From: Amycolatopsis kentuckyensis
GTDB lineage: Bacteria; Actinomycetota; Actinomycetes; Mycobacteriales; Pseudonocardiaceae
Assembly: GCF_002155975.1 (NCBI RefSeq)
Contig: NZ_MUMI01000094.1
Location: 19,548 to 83,547 of the forward strand
Reading direction: 5' to 3'
Length of the DNA: 64,000 bases
This document shows positions 55,355 to 63,945 of the stretch, in pieces. Position numbers and translations under genes: made by a program. The first letter of the stretch is position 1, and each line of letters begins with the position of its first letter. The notes under the pieces were generated by a model. That model was not told the DNA's origin and did not search any database. It saw only the letters and a list, made by a program, of their open reading frames with translations.

Positions 55355-56356
55355 GTGAAGAAGATCATCAACGATCCGGCGAACGTGGTCGCCGAGTCGC
55401 TGCGGGGGCTCGCCGCCGCGCACGCCGACATCCTCCGCGTCCAGTACGACCCGGACGTCGTGATCAGAGCCGACGCGCCGGTCGCGGGCAAGGTCGCCGT
55501 CATCTCCGGCGGCGGGTCCGGGCACGAGCCGCTGCACGGCGGCTTCGTCGGCCACGGCATGCTCGCCGCGGCGGTACCCGGCGCGGTGTTCACCTCGCCG
55601 ACGCCGGACGCGGTGCAGGCCGCGGTCACCGCGACCACCGGCGACGCGGGCGCGCTGCTCATCGTGAAGAACTACACCGGCGACGTGCTGAACTTCGAGA
55701 CGGCCGCCGAGCTGGCCGCCGCCGAGGACCTCGAGGTGCGCAGCGTCGTGATCGACGACGACGTCGCGGTCAAGGACTCGACGTACACCGCGGGCCGCCG
55801 CGGGGTCGGCGGCACGGTGCTGCTGGAGAAGATCACCGGCGCCGCCGCCGAGCGCGGCGACTCGCTCGACGCCGTCACCGCGCTGGCGCAGAAGGTGATC
55901 GGCCAGGTCCGGTCGATCGGCGTCGCGCTCACCGCGCCGACCGTCCCGCACGCCGGCACCCCCAGCTTCGACCTCGACGAGAACGAGATCGAGTTCGGCA
56001 TCGGCATCCACGGCGAGCCCGGCCGCGAGCGGCTCCCGGCCGAGCCGGCCGACGCGCTGGTGGCGCGCATGGTCGAGGCGGTCGTGTCGGACCTGCCGTT
56101 CGCCTCGGGCGACCGCGTGCTGCTGTTCACCAACTCGATGGGCGGCACCCCGCTCGTCGAGCTGTACCTGGCCCACGGCATCGCCGAGCGGCTGCTGGCC
56201 GACCGTGGGATCGTGGTCGAACGCCGGCTGGTCGGCCCGTACATCACCAGCCTCGAGATGCAGGGGATGAGCCTGACGTTGCTCAAACTGGACGACGAGC
56301 TGACCGAGCTGTGGGACGCCCCGGTCAACACCGCGGCCCTGCGGTGGGGGCTCTGA
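55355..56356 (+). CDS. dhaK: Dihydroxyacetone kinase subunit DhaK
   Basis: 333 residues. Binds dihydroxyacetone covalently through His in GIGIHGEPGRER. SGGGSGHEPLHGGFVG and FTNSMGGTPLVELYLAHG are signatures. PTS-dependent type, phosphoryl donor is DhaL-ADP. GTG 55355. Stop overlaps dhaL (TGATG). Confidence 0.95.
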   Translation: MKKIINDPANVVAESLRGLAAAHADILRVQYDPDVVIRADAPVAGKVAVISGGGSGHEPLHGGFVGHGMLAAAVPGAVFTSPTPDAVQAAVTATTGDAGALLIVKNYTGDVLNFETAAELAAAEDLEVRSVVIDDDVAVKDSTYTAGRRGVGGTVLLEKITGAAAERGDSLDAVTALAQKVIGQVRSIGVALTAPTVPHAGTPSFDLDENEIEFGIGIHGEPGRERLPAEPADALVARMVEAVVSDLPFASGDRVLLFTNSMGGTPLVELYLAHGIAERLLADRGIVVERRLVGPYITSLEMQGMSLTLLKLDDELTELWDAPVNTAALRWGL

Positions 56357-56985
56357 TGGCCTGCACCGCCGAGGGGGTCGCGGCGGCCGTGCGCGCCGCC
56401 GCGGCGGTGGTCGCCGAGCACCGCGTGGAACTGATCGACCTCGACCGCGCGATCGGCGACGGCGACCACGGCGAGAACCTCAACCGCGGCTTCACGGCCG
56501 TCGTCGCGGCGCTCGATTCCGCGGTTCCGGACACGCCGGGCGGCGTGCTGAAGCTCGTCGCAACGACGTTGATCTCCAAGGTCGGCGGGGCCGCGGGGCC
56601 GTTGTACGGCACGGCTTTCCTGCGTGCCTCCGCCAAGCTGGGCCCGGCCGGAGAGCTCGACGTCCCGGCGCTGCTGGACGCGCTGCGGGCCGGCCTCGAA
56701 GGCGTCCAGGCCCGCGGCAAGGCCGTGGGCGGCGACGCGACCATGGTCGACGCCCTGATCCCCGCGGTGGCGGCCGCGGAGAAGGCGGCCGAGGGCGACG
56801 GGGACGTCGCCGCGGTGCTGACCGCGGCGGCCGACGCGGCCGACACCGGTGCGCAGTCCACAGTGGACCTGGTCCCGCGGAAGGGCCGGGCGTCCTACCT
56901 CGGCGAGCGGGCCGTCGGCCACATGGACCCCGGCGCGCGGTCGTCGGCGCTGCTGCTGCGGGCGTTCGCGGAGGCCGCCCGGTGA
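56356..56985 (+). CDS. dhaL: Dihydroxyacetone kinase subunit DhaL
   Basis: 209 residues, ADP-bearing subunit. IGDGDHGENLNRGF is the Mg-ADP Asp motif; SKVGGAAGPLYGTAFL, KAVGGDATMVDALIP and RKGRASYLGERAVGHMDPGA complete the family. Couples DhaK to DhaM. Confidence 0.95.
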   Translation: MACTAEGVAAAVRAAAAVVAEHRVELIDLDRAIGDGDHGENLNRGFTAVVAALDSAVPDTPGGVLKLVATTLISKVGGAAGPLYGTAFLRASAKLGPAGELDVPALLDALRAGLEGVQARGKAVGGDATMVDALIPAVAAAEKAAEGDGDVAAVLTAAADAADTGAQSTVDLVPRKGRASYLGERAVGHMDPGARSSALLLRAFAEAAR

Positions 56986-57656
56986 GCGTGGGAATCGTGC
57001 TCGTGTCGCACAGTGCGAAGCTCGCCGAAGGCCTGGCCGAGCTGGCCGCCCAGATGGCGCCGGACGTCACCATCCGTCCCGCCGGTGGCCTCTCCGACGG
57101 CTCGATCGGCACGGACTACGACGAGGTCGTCGCCGCCACCCAGCGCGCCGATTCCGGCGACGGCGTCGTGCTCCTCTACGACCTGGGCAGCGCCCAGATG
57201 ACGGCCGAGCTCGCCGTCGAGTCGCTGGCCGACCCTTCGGCCGCGATCGTCGCGGACGGCCCGCTGGTCGAGGGCGCGATCGCGGCGGCGGTCGCGGCGC
57301 AGGCCGGGCAGGACCGCAAGGCGGTGGCCGAGGCCGCCGCGGCGGCCGGTATCCCCGAGGACCTGGAGCCCGCCGAGGAGGCGCCGGCCGACGCCGCCGA
57401 AGTCGAGCTGGAGCTGCACAACGAGGTCGGGTTGCACGCCCGGCCCGCCGCGGTGCTGGTGCGCACGCTCAGCGAGTTCGACGCCGAGGTGACCGTGCGG
57501 CTCGGCGACCAGGAGGCCGACGGCCACAGCGTCCTGGCCCTGATGTCGCTCGGCGCACGCCAGGGCGACCGGATCCGCGTCCGGGCGAGCGGGCCCCAGG
57601 CTTCGGCCGCGCTGGAGAAGGCGAAAGAGCTGGTGGACGGCAATTTCGGGGAGTGA
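56982..57656 (+). CDS. dhaM: DhaM-type phosphotransferase: EIIA(Man) domain fused to HPr
   Basis: 224 residues. N-terminal EIIA-mannose-like domain with His10 in VLVSHSAKLAEGLAEL, a ~20-residue acidic linker, then HPr with the active His in NEVGLHARPAAVLVRTL. Enzyme I is absent, so phosphate must come from the general PTS Enzyme I. Passes phosphate to ADP on DhaL. Start overlaps dhaL by 4 bases. Confidence 0.9.
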   Translation: MSVGIVLVSHSAKLAEGLAELAAQMAPDVTIRPAGGLSDGSIGTDYDEVVAATQRADSGDGVVLLYDLGSAQMTAELAVESLADPSAAIVADGPLVEGAIAAAVAAQAGQDRKAVAEAAAAAGIPEDLEPAEEAPADAAEVELELHNEVGLHARPAAVLVRTLSEFDAEVTVRLGDQEADGHSVLALMSLGARQGDRIRVRASGPQASAALEKAKELVDGNFGE

Positions 57657-57744
57657 AGCCACCGTCGCCGACCGGGTGACTTGAGCGGTACTGACTCGAT
57701 TCCGTCTGGGCTCCGGCGGTGGCGCGTGGCAGTATCGAGGCCAA

Positions 57745-57758
57745 TTACCAGCGAGTAA
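57745..57758. promoter_or_regulatory. Inverted repeat before the dehydrogenase gene
   Basis: TTAC-CAGCGA-GTAA lies 17 bases before the ATG and just before the ribosome site TGGAGG; a likely operator for a fatty-acid type regulator. The identity of that regulator is not known from this window. Confidence 0.4.
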
Positions 57759-57775
57759 CATCTCTGGAGGCCTCG

Positions 57776-59542
57776 ATGGCGCGGGACATTTCGACGGTCG
57801 GTGTGGTCGGCCTGGGCACCATGGGGGCCGGCATCGCCGAAGTGCTGGCGCGCAGCGGGCTCGACGTCGTCACGGTCGAGCTGGACGAAGCCGGCGTCGC
57901 CCGCGGCCGCGGCCACCTCGAGCACTCCACCGAACGGGCGCTCTCCGGCGGCAAGCTGGACGCGCCCGGGCGCGAGGCGCTGCTGGGCCGGATCCGCTAC
58001 AGCACGTCGCTGTCGGACCTGTCCGAAGTGGACCTGGTGGTCGAGGCGATCCCGGAGAGCCTCGAGCTGAAGGCCGACGTCTTCGCCGAGCTGGACAAGA
58101 TCACCCGGCCCGAAGTGGTCTTCGCGTCCAACACGTCGTCGTTGTCGATCACCGAGATCGGCGTGCACACCGCACGGCCCGGCAAGGTCGTCGGCATGCA
58201 CTTCTTCAACCCGGCGCCGGTGCAGAAGCTCGTCGAGATCGTCAAGACCGTGGTGACCGAGCCGGACGTGGTCGCCGAGGTCGTCGAGTTCGCCGAGCGG
58301 CTCGGCAAGGTGCCGGTGGTGATCGGCGACCGGGCCGGCTTCATCGCCAACGCGCTGCTGTTCGGCTACCTCAACCACGCGGTGCGGATGTACGAGCAGC
58401 GCTACGCGACGCGCGAGGACCTCGACGCCGCGATGCGCTTCGGCTGCGGCTACCCGATGGGCCCGCTCGCGCTGCTCGACCTGATCGGGCTGGACACCGC
58501 GAACGAAATCCTCGACACGATGTACCACCAGTCCCGCAACCGCCTGCACGCGCCCGCGCCGCTGCTCAAGCAGATGATCACGGCGGGCCTGCTGGGCCGC
58601 AAGACCGGCCGGGGCTTCTACACCTACGACGCCCCGGACTCGCCCAACGTGGTCTCGTCCGGCGTAGTGTCCACAGTGGAGGCTGTGCCGCCGCGCCCGG
58701 TGGCCCGGGTGGGCGTGGTCGGGACGGGCACGATGGCCACCGGCATCGCGGAGGTGTTCGCCAAGCGCGGCCTCGACGTCGTGCTGCGCGCCCGGAGCCT
58801 GGAGAAGGCGCAGGCGTCGGTGGCTCGCGTCAAGAAGTCGCTCGACAAGGCCGTGGTCAAGGGCAAACTGTCCGAAGAGGACGCCGCGTCGGCGTTGGCC
58901 CGCATCACCCCGGTCACCGACTTCGAGGCGCTGGCCGACGTCGACCTGGTCGTCGAGGCGGTGGCCGAGGAGCTGTCGGTCAAGCAGGCGGTGTTCGCGG
59001 CGCTGGACGAGGTGGTCCGCCCCGGCGCGGTCCTGGCGACGACGACGTCCTCGCTGCCGGTGATCGAGTGCGCGGCCGCCACGTCCCGGCCGTCCGACGT
59101 GGTCGGCCTCCACTTCTTCAACCCGGCCCCGGTGATGAAGCTGGTCGAGGTGGTGTCGACGATCGCGACCGCCCCGGACGTCGTGGCGACGGCGAGCGCG
59201 GTCTGCGCGGCGGTGGGCAAGCACGCGGTGCACTGCGGCGACCGCGCGGGTTTCATCGTCAACGCGCTGCTGTTCCCGTACCTGAACGACGCGGTGAAGA
59301 TGCTGGAGGCCCACTACGCGGGCGCGGACGACATCGACACGGCCATGAAGGTCGGCTGCGGCCTGCCGATGGGCCCGTTCGAACTGCTGGACGTCGTCGG
59401 CCTCGACGTGTCCCTGGCCATCCAGCGCACGCTGTACAACGAGTTCCGCGAGGAGGGTTTCGCGCCGGCGCCGCTGCTGGAGCACCTCGTGACGGCCGGC
59501 CGGCTGGGCCGGAAGACCGGGAAGGGATTCAAGGACTACTGA
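57776..59542 (+). CDS. Double-length 3-hydroxyacyl-CoA dehydrogenase
   Basis: 588 residues made of two full copies of the HAD fold. Copy 1 (about 1-285): VVGLGTMGAGIAEVLARSG, VVEAIPESLELK, SNTSSLSITEI, HFFNPAPVQKLVEIV, GYPMGPLALLDLIGLD. Copy 2 (about 306-588): VVGTGTMATGIAEVFAKRG, VVEAVAEELSVK, TTTSSLPVIEC, HFFNPAPVMKLVEVV, GLPMGPFELLDVVGLD. Each has its own NAD and catalytic His/Glu motifs. Oxidises 3-hydroxyacyl-CoA, or 3-hydroxybutyryl-CoA if related to FadB2. ATG 57776 has TGGAGG 5 bases upstream. Confidence 0.92.
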   Translation: MARDISTVGVVGLGTMGAGIAEVLARSGLDVVTVELDEAGVARGRGHLEHSTERALSGGKLDAPGREALLGRIRYSTSLSDLSEVDLVVEAIPESLELKADVFAELDKITRPEVVFASNTSSLSITEIGVHTARPGKVVGMHFFNPAPVQKLVEIVKTVVTEPDVVAEVVEFAERLGKVPVVIGDRAGFIANALLFGYLNHAVRMYEQRYATREDLDAAMRFGCGYPMGPLALLDLIGLDTANEILDTMYHQSRNRLHAPAPLLKQMITAGLLGRKTGRGFYTYDAPDSPNVVSSGVVSTVEAVPPRPVARVGVVGTGTMATGIAEVFAKRGLDVVLRARSLEKAQASVARVKKSLDKAVVKGKLSEEDAASALARITPVTDFEALADVDLVVEAVAEELSVKQAVFAALDEVVRPGAVLATTTSSLPVIECAAATSRPSDVVGLHFFNPAPVMKLVEVVSTIATAPDVVATASAVCAAVGKHAVHCGDRAGFIVNALLFPYLNDAVKMLEAHYAGADDIDTAMKVGCGLPMGPFELLDVVGLDVSLAIQRTLYNEFREEGFAPAPLLEHLVTAGRLGRKTGKGFKDY

Positions 59543-59953
59543 TCAGCGCTCGGCCACCTCGCCGAGGACCGGCTTGACGTCGAGCACCGGGGTGCCGTCG
59601 ATGGCCTCCAGGCCCGCGACCGTCAGCGTGCCGCCGTCGACCGCCGTCACCGTGACCAGGTGGAGGCCGATCGGATTCGGGCGGTCCGGCGAGCGCGTCG
59701 AGAACACGCCGGTGCTTGGGCGATCGCGGTCGCCGCGGGGGTGGACCGCCTGGACGTCGCGGTCCGCCTCGTGCAGCCACGTCAGGAGGACCAGGCGGTC
59801 GCCCGGCCGGAGGTCGACCGCCGCCGGGGTGAACTCCGGGAGGAACACCACCCGGGACGGTGGCGCGCCCTCGTCGCCCTGCTTCGGAGCCGTCGCGCGG
59901 TCCGTCAGGGGCGACTCGATGCGCGCCACCGGGCGCACCTGGTAACTCGTCAC
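59543..59953 (-). CDS. trmO: tRNA m6t6A methyltransferase TrmO
   Basis: 136 residues, UPF0066/YaeB. Methylates t6A37 of tRNA-Thr. RPVARIESPLTDRATAPKQGD, LVLLTWLHEAD and the signature FSTRSPDRPNPIGLHLV are present; LDVKPVLGEVAER closes the domain. GTG start overlaps the deaminase stop. It adds to the t6A chemistry begun by the sua5 product. Confidence 0.9.
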   Translation of the reverse strand: MTSYQVRPVARIESPLTDRATAPKQGDEGAPPSRVVFLPEFTPAAVDLRPGDRLVLLTWLHEADRDVQAVHPRGDRDRPSTGVFSTRSPDRPNPIGLHLVTVTAVDGGTLTVAGLEAIDGTPVLDVKPVLGEVAER

Positions 59954-60378
59954 TTGTAGTAGCCCTCGACCGGCACGCGGGCCTCGTCGAACAGGGCGGG
60001 GCCCTCCATCTTGTGCTTGCCCCACGTGAGCGGCGGCCGCAGCGTGAGGAACTGCTCCGTCGACAGCGCGTAGACGACGCGGCCGAGCCCGGACCGTTCG
60101 ATCGCGCCGGTGCACATCCCGCACGGCTGCGTGCTGGTGAACATCGTCGTGGTCGCCGCGGTTTCCGGGTCGAGGTTTTGCGCCGCCCAGCGGGCCAGCT
60201 TCAGTTCCGGGTGGGCCGTGATGTCGTTGTCGGTCAGCGAGGTGTTGCGGTCCTCGACCAGGATCTTCCCGTCGGCGTCGGCCAGCAGGGAGCCGAACGG
60301 CGGGTTGCCGTGTTCCTCGCGCGCCTCGCGGGCGAGCTCGATCGCCCGCCGCAGCAGGGCTTCTTCGGTGTCCTTCAC
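59950..60378 (-). CDS. Nucleoside/guanine deaminase, cytidine deaminase fold
   Basis: 142 residues. Zinc motifs TAHPELKLA (His and catalytic Glu) and QPCGMCTGAIERSG. FGSLLADADGKILVEDRN is the CDA-like core. The pattern is closer to guanine/nucleoside deaminases than to TadA. GTG start overlaps the stop of the upstream LLM gene (GTGA). Confidence 0.88.
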   Translation of the reverse strand: MKDTEEALLRRAIELAREAREEHGNPPFGSLLADADGKILVEDRNTSLTDNDITAHPELKLARWAAQNLDPETAATTTMFTSTQPCGMCTGAIERSGLGRVVYALSTEQFLTLRPPLTWGKHKMEGPALFDEARVPVEGYYK

Positions 60379-61217
60379 AGGGTCTCCCTCCAGGATGCGG
60401 CCACGGCCGCGAGATCACGCCACGCCACCTCCGGGCGCAGCGTTTCGGCCGGGTCCGAGTCGAACGGGTCGAGCACGACGGTGTCCGCCCCCATCGCCCG
60501 CAACTGCACCAGGTCGTCGATGACCTGCTCGAGCGTGCCTTCGCCGGCACGTCGATCGGGCCCGGCCACCGGCGCCGCCGTCACCCGCAACAGGATCCGC
60601 GGCGCGAAGGCGGGCACCGGCCGGTCGCCGGCCAGTTTTTCCAGGCGCCCCAGTGTTTCCCGGAACCCGGCCATCGTCAGCCGCAGCGGGTGCCACGCGT
60701 CGCCGAGCTCCACCGCCCGGCGCAACCCGGCGTCGCTGTGCCCGCCGAGCCACAGCGGGATCTGCCCCGCGCGGTAGTCGTCGCGCTCGGCCCACGCGGC
60801 GCGGATCGCCCGCAGGTGCTCGGTGGTGAGCCTGCCGCGCTGCTCGAACGGCACGCCCAGTGCCTCGAACTCCTGCTTCGCCCAGCCGATCCCGGCGCCG
60901 AGCACGAGCCGGCCACCGCCGCTGAGCTCGTCGAGGTTCGCCGCCATCCGCGCCACCAGCAGGGGATGCCGGTACGGCACCACGAGCACCGTGGTGCCCA
61001 GCCGCACCCGCTGCGTCACCCCGGCCAGCCACGACAACGTCGTGAACGGCTCGTAGAACGGCGCCGGGTACTGCCCGGCGACGTCCGGCGTGATGGCGAC
61101 GTGGTCGGACACCATCAGCAGGTCGTAGCCGAGGCCTTCGACCGTCTGCGCCCAGGCACGCAGGACACCCGGGTTCGTGCCGGGCCCGAAGTTGGGGACG
61201 TTCACGCCGATCTTCAC
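60375..61217 (-). CDS. LLM-class F420-dependent oxidoreductase
   Basis: 280 residues, TIM barrel. IGVNVPNFGPGTNPG, LMVSDHVAITPDV, RVRLGTTVLVVPYRHPLLVARMAANLDEL and GAGIGWAKQEFEALG match the F420 branch. First gene of a GTGA-overlapping operon with the deaminase and trmO. Reaction unknown. Confidence 0.87.
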   Translation of the reverse strand: MKIGVNVPNFGPGTNPGVLRAWAQTVEGLGYDLLMVSDHVAITPDVAGQYPAPFYEPFTTLSWLAGVTQRVRLGTTVLVVPYRHPLLVARMAANLDELSGGGRLVLGAGIGWAKQEFEALGVPFEQRGRLTTEHLRAIRAAWAERDDYRAGQIPLWLGGHSDAGLRRAVELGDAWHPLRLTMAGFRETLGRLEKLAGDRPVPAFAPRILLRVTAAPVAGPDRRAGEGTLEQVIDDLVQLRAMGADTVVLDPFDSDPAETLRPEVAWRDLAAVAASWRETL

Positions 61218-61310
61218 CGGGAAAGGCTATCGACGTTTTGCCCGAATCCGGAAGGCAATGATCACGGCGTTCGGCCCGTTCGGCCGTGGATCTCACGGTA
61301 TGTTCGGCGG

Positions 61311-61775
61311 ATGACCGAGAGTCTCGATGCGACGGATTGGGCCATCCTCACCGAGCTCCAGCGCGACGCCCGGCTGCCGCTCACCGAGCTCGGCCGCCGC
61401 GTGAACCTCAGCGCGTCCGCGGCGACCGAACGCCTCCGGCGGCTCGAGACCACCGGCGTGATCAGCGGCTACCGCGCGGAAATCGACCTGGGCAAGGTCG
61501 GTTACCCGGTGCTCGCCGTGGTCCGGCTCAAGTACCCGGGCAGCCGCCACGAGCCGCTGCACAAGCTGCTCGCCGAGCGGTCCGAGATCCTCGAATGCCT
61601 GCGCACCACCGGCGACGACTGCTACACGCTCAAGATCGCCGCCGCCTCGATGGCCCACCTCGAGCGCACGGTCGACGAGCTGTGCCAGTTCGGCAGCACG
61701 ACCACGAACCTCGTCTACAGCCAGACCCTGCCCTACCGCGGACCGCGGGAGCCCGCCCGTGACCTCGAGGCCTGA
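61311..61775 (+). CDS. Lrp/AsnC family regulator
   Basis: 154 residues. HTH (LPLTELGRRVNLSASAATERLRRLE) then the RAM ligand domain (GYPVLAVVRLKYPG, TTGDDCYTLKIAAAS). TATGTT (61299-61304) sits 6 bases before ATG 61311: leaderless. Divergent from the LLM operon, which it may regulate. Its end overlaps the next gene by 17 bases. Confidence 0.9.
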   Translation: MTESLDATDWAILTELQRDARLPLTELGRRVNLSASAATERLRRLETTGVISGYRAEIDLGKVGYPVLAVVRLKYPGSRHEPLHKLLAERSEILECLRTTGDDCYTLKIAAASMAHLERTVDELCQFGSTTTNLVYSQTLPYRGPREPARDLEA

Positions 61776-62283
61776 CCGCATCGTCATCGTCGGGGTGACC
61801 GGCTCGGGCAAGTCGACGCTCGCGGCCCGGATCGCCGAGCGGACCGGCCTGCCCTACTACGCCGCGGACGACATCGGCTGGCAGCCGGGCTGGGTCGGCA
61901 CTCCCGACGAGGAACAGCGCCGCCGGGTCGCCGAGGTGTGCGCGCAGGAGCGCTGGGTCCTCGACGCCGTCTACAGCAAGTGGCAGGACCTCGTCCTGCC
62001 GCGCGCCCAGCTGGTCGTGGGCCTCGACTACCCGCGCTGGCTTTCGCTGGGCCGCCTGGTGCGCCGGACGCTGGTGCGGACGGTGACGCGCAAGCGGATC
62101 TGCAACGGGAACGTCGAGTCGCTGCGCCAGGTGTTTTCCGCCGACTCGATCATCCGCTGGCACTTCAGGTCGTTCGCGAACAAGCGGGCCCGCATCCGGG
62201 CCTGGGCCGCCGAGCCGCCCGGCCCGGCCGTCGTCCGGCTGACGACCCCGCGCGAGACCCGCCGCTGGCTCAAGAGCCTCTGA
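61759..62283 (+). CDS. P-loop kinase-like ATPase (FlaR/adenylate-kinase-like)
   Basis: 174 residues. IVGVTGSGKSTLAARIAE is Walker A; DDIGWQPGW and RWVLDAVYSKW are the pattern of DNA topology modulation protein FlaR-type kinases. GTG 61759 lies within the Lrp gene. Substrate unknown. Confidence 0.78.
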   Translation: MTSRPDRIVIVGVTGSGKSTLAARIAERTGLPYYAADDIGWQPGWVGTPDEEQRRRVAEVCAQERWVLDAVYSKWQDLVLPRAQLVVGLDYPRWLSLGRLVRRTLVRTVTRKRICNGNVESLRQVFSADSIIRWHFRSFANKRARIRAWAAEPPGPAVVRLTTPRETRRWLKSL

Positions 62284-62285
62284 GA

Positions 62286-62762
62286 TCAAGCGCCCGGCGG
62301 CAGCAGCGGGCCGCCGCTCCAGTGCTGGAACACCAGGTTGGTGTGGACGCGGGCGACCTCGTCCCGCGCGGTCAGCTCGTCGAGGACCAGCCGCTGCAGC
62401 TCCCCGGCGGAGCTGGTCGCGACGTGCGCGAGGAAGTCGTCCGGCCCGGTCAGGTGGTAGACCGCGCGCACCTCCGGCAAGGAGAGCAGGTGCTCGATGA
62501 ACGGGTCCACCAGCGGCCGCCGGTGCGGGCGGACCTGGACGAACAGGAACGCCTCCAGCGGCCGCCCGAGCTTCGCCGCGTCGACCGACGCGTGCTGCCC
62601 GGTGATCACGCCGGTGTCCCGCAGCCGGGCGACGCGGTCCAGGCACGTCGACGGCGCGATGCCGACCGCGGCGGCCAGGTCCTTGTTGGTGATCCGGGCA
62701 TCGTTCTGCAGCAGGCGCAGGATTTCGAGATCCACCGGACTCAGTTCGACGGAAGCGGACAT
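62286..62762 (-). CDS. Lrp/AsnC family regulator, divergent from the PLP enzyme
   Basis: 158 residues. HTH (ARITNKDLAAAVGIAPSTCLDRVARL) and RAM domain (YHLTGPDDFLAHVAT). TATCAT (62774-62769) lies 6 bases before the ATG: leaderless. The 58-base space to the PLP enzyme suggests it controls that gene in response to an amino acid, like MdeR with methionine gamma-lyase. Confidence 0.9.
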   Translation of the reverse strand: MSASVELSPVDLEILRLLQNDARITNKDLAAAVGIAPSTCLDRVARLRDTGVITGQHASVDAAKLGRPLEAFLFVQVRPHRRPLVDPFIEHLLSLPEVRAVYHLTGPDDFLAHVATSSAGELQRLVLDELTARDEVARVHTNLVFQHWSGGPLLPPGA

Positions 62763-62820
62763 CGCCGAATGATATCCGAGAGTGTTGCTCCTGGTCCGGG
62801 GAAAGCTCGACCATGCTGCC

Positions 62821-63939
62821 ATGACTTCCTCGCTGCGCACGCGAGCCGTCCACGCCGGCCGTGACGACCTCACGGACCTCGGCGTGCACGCCGCTCCGCT
62901 CGACCTGTCCACGACCTACCCGTCCCGCGACAGTGCCGCCGAAGCCGCCCGGATCGACGCCTTCGCCGCCGGCGCCGAGCTCGACGGCCCGCCGATCTAC
63001 GGCCGGGTGGGCAACCCGACCGTCGAGCGGTTCGAGCGGGCGCTCGCCGAGCTCGAGGGTTTCGACCACGGTGTGGCGTTCGCCAGCGGCATGGCCGCCG
63101 TCTCGGCCTGCCTGCTTTCCGCGGTGGCGCAGGGGAAACGGCACGTCGTCGCGGTGCGCCCGCTGTACGGCTGCAGCGACCACCTGCTCGAGTCCGGGCT
63201 GCTCGGCACGGAGGTCACCTGGGCCGCGCCCGGCGCCGTCGCCGCCGCGCTGCGGCCGGACACCGGGCTGGTGTTCGTCGAGACGCCGGCGAACCCGACC
63301 CTCGCCGAGGCCGACATCGCCGAGCTGGCCCGCGCTTGCGGAGAGGTGCCGCTCCTGGTGGACAACACGTTCGCGACCCCGGTGCTCCAGCGCCCGGGCC
63401 ACCACGGCGCGCGGATCGTGCTGCACAGCGCGACGAAGTTCCTCGGCGGCCACGGCGACGTGATGGGCGGGATCGTCGCGTGCGACGCGTCGGAAGCCGC
63501 CCGGCTGCGCCAAATCCGCTTCGCGACCGGCGGCGTGCTCCACCCGCTCGCCGGATACCTGTTGCTGCGCGGGCTTTCCACGCTGCCGCTGCGTGTCAAC
63601 GCGGCATCGGCCACCGCGGCGACCCTCGCGGCACGGCTCGGTGAACACGCGGCCGTGACCGCCGTCCACTACCCGCGGATCGGTGGCCCGCTGGTGGCGT
63701 TCGAGGTCGACGGCGACCCGCACGCCCTGATCGGCGCCGTCCGGCTGATCACGCCGGCCGTCAGCCTGGGCAGCGTCGACACCCTGATCCAGCACCCGGG
63801 CTCGATCAGCCACCGGATCGTCGACGAGGGCGACCGCCGCGGCGCCGGCGTCTCCGACCAGCTGATCCGGCTGTCCGCCGGTCTCGAGGACGTCGAGGAC
63901 CTGTGGGCCGACCTGGAGCAGGCGCTGAAGGCGCTCTGA
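62821..63939 (+). CDS. Trans-sulfuration PLP enzyme (methionine/cystathionine gamma-lyase type)
   Basis: 372 residues, fold type I. PLP Lys206 in LHSATKFLGGHGDVMGG; YGRVGNPTVERFERALAELEG, FASGMAAVSAC and HPGSISHRIV are signatures. It is shorter than the usual 390-400 residues because a C-terminal loop segment is reduced (VHYPRIGGPLVAFEV). Lyase is favoured over synthase because of the adjacent Lrp gene; the exact reaction is uncertain. Confidence 0.85.
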   Translation: MTSSLRTRAVHAGRDDLTDLGVHAAPLDLSTTYPSRDSAAEAARIDAFAAGAELDGPPIYGRVGNPTVERFERALAELEGFDHGVAFASGMAAVSACLLSAVAQGKRHVVAVRPLYGCSDHLLESGLLGTEVTWAAPGAVAAALRPDTGLVFVETPANPTLAEADIAELARACGEVPLLVDNTFATPVLQRPGHHGARIVLHSATKFLGGHGDVMGGIVACDASEAARLRQIRFATGGVLHPLAGYLLLRGLSTLPLRVNAASATAATLAARLGEHAAVTAVHYPRIGGPLVAFEVDGDPHALIGAVRLITPAVSLGSVDTLIQHPGSISHRIVDEGDRRGAGVSDQLIRLSAGLEDVEDLWADLEQALKAL

Positions 63940-63945
63940 GCCTGC

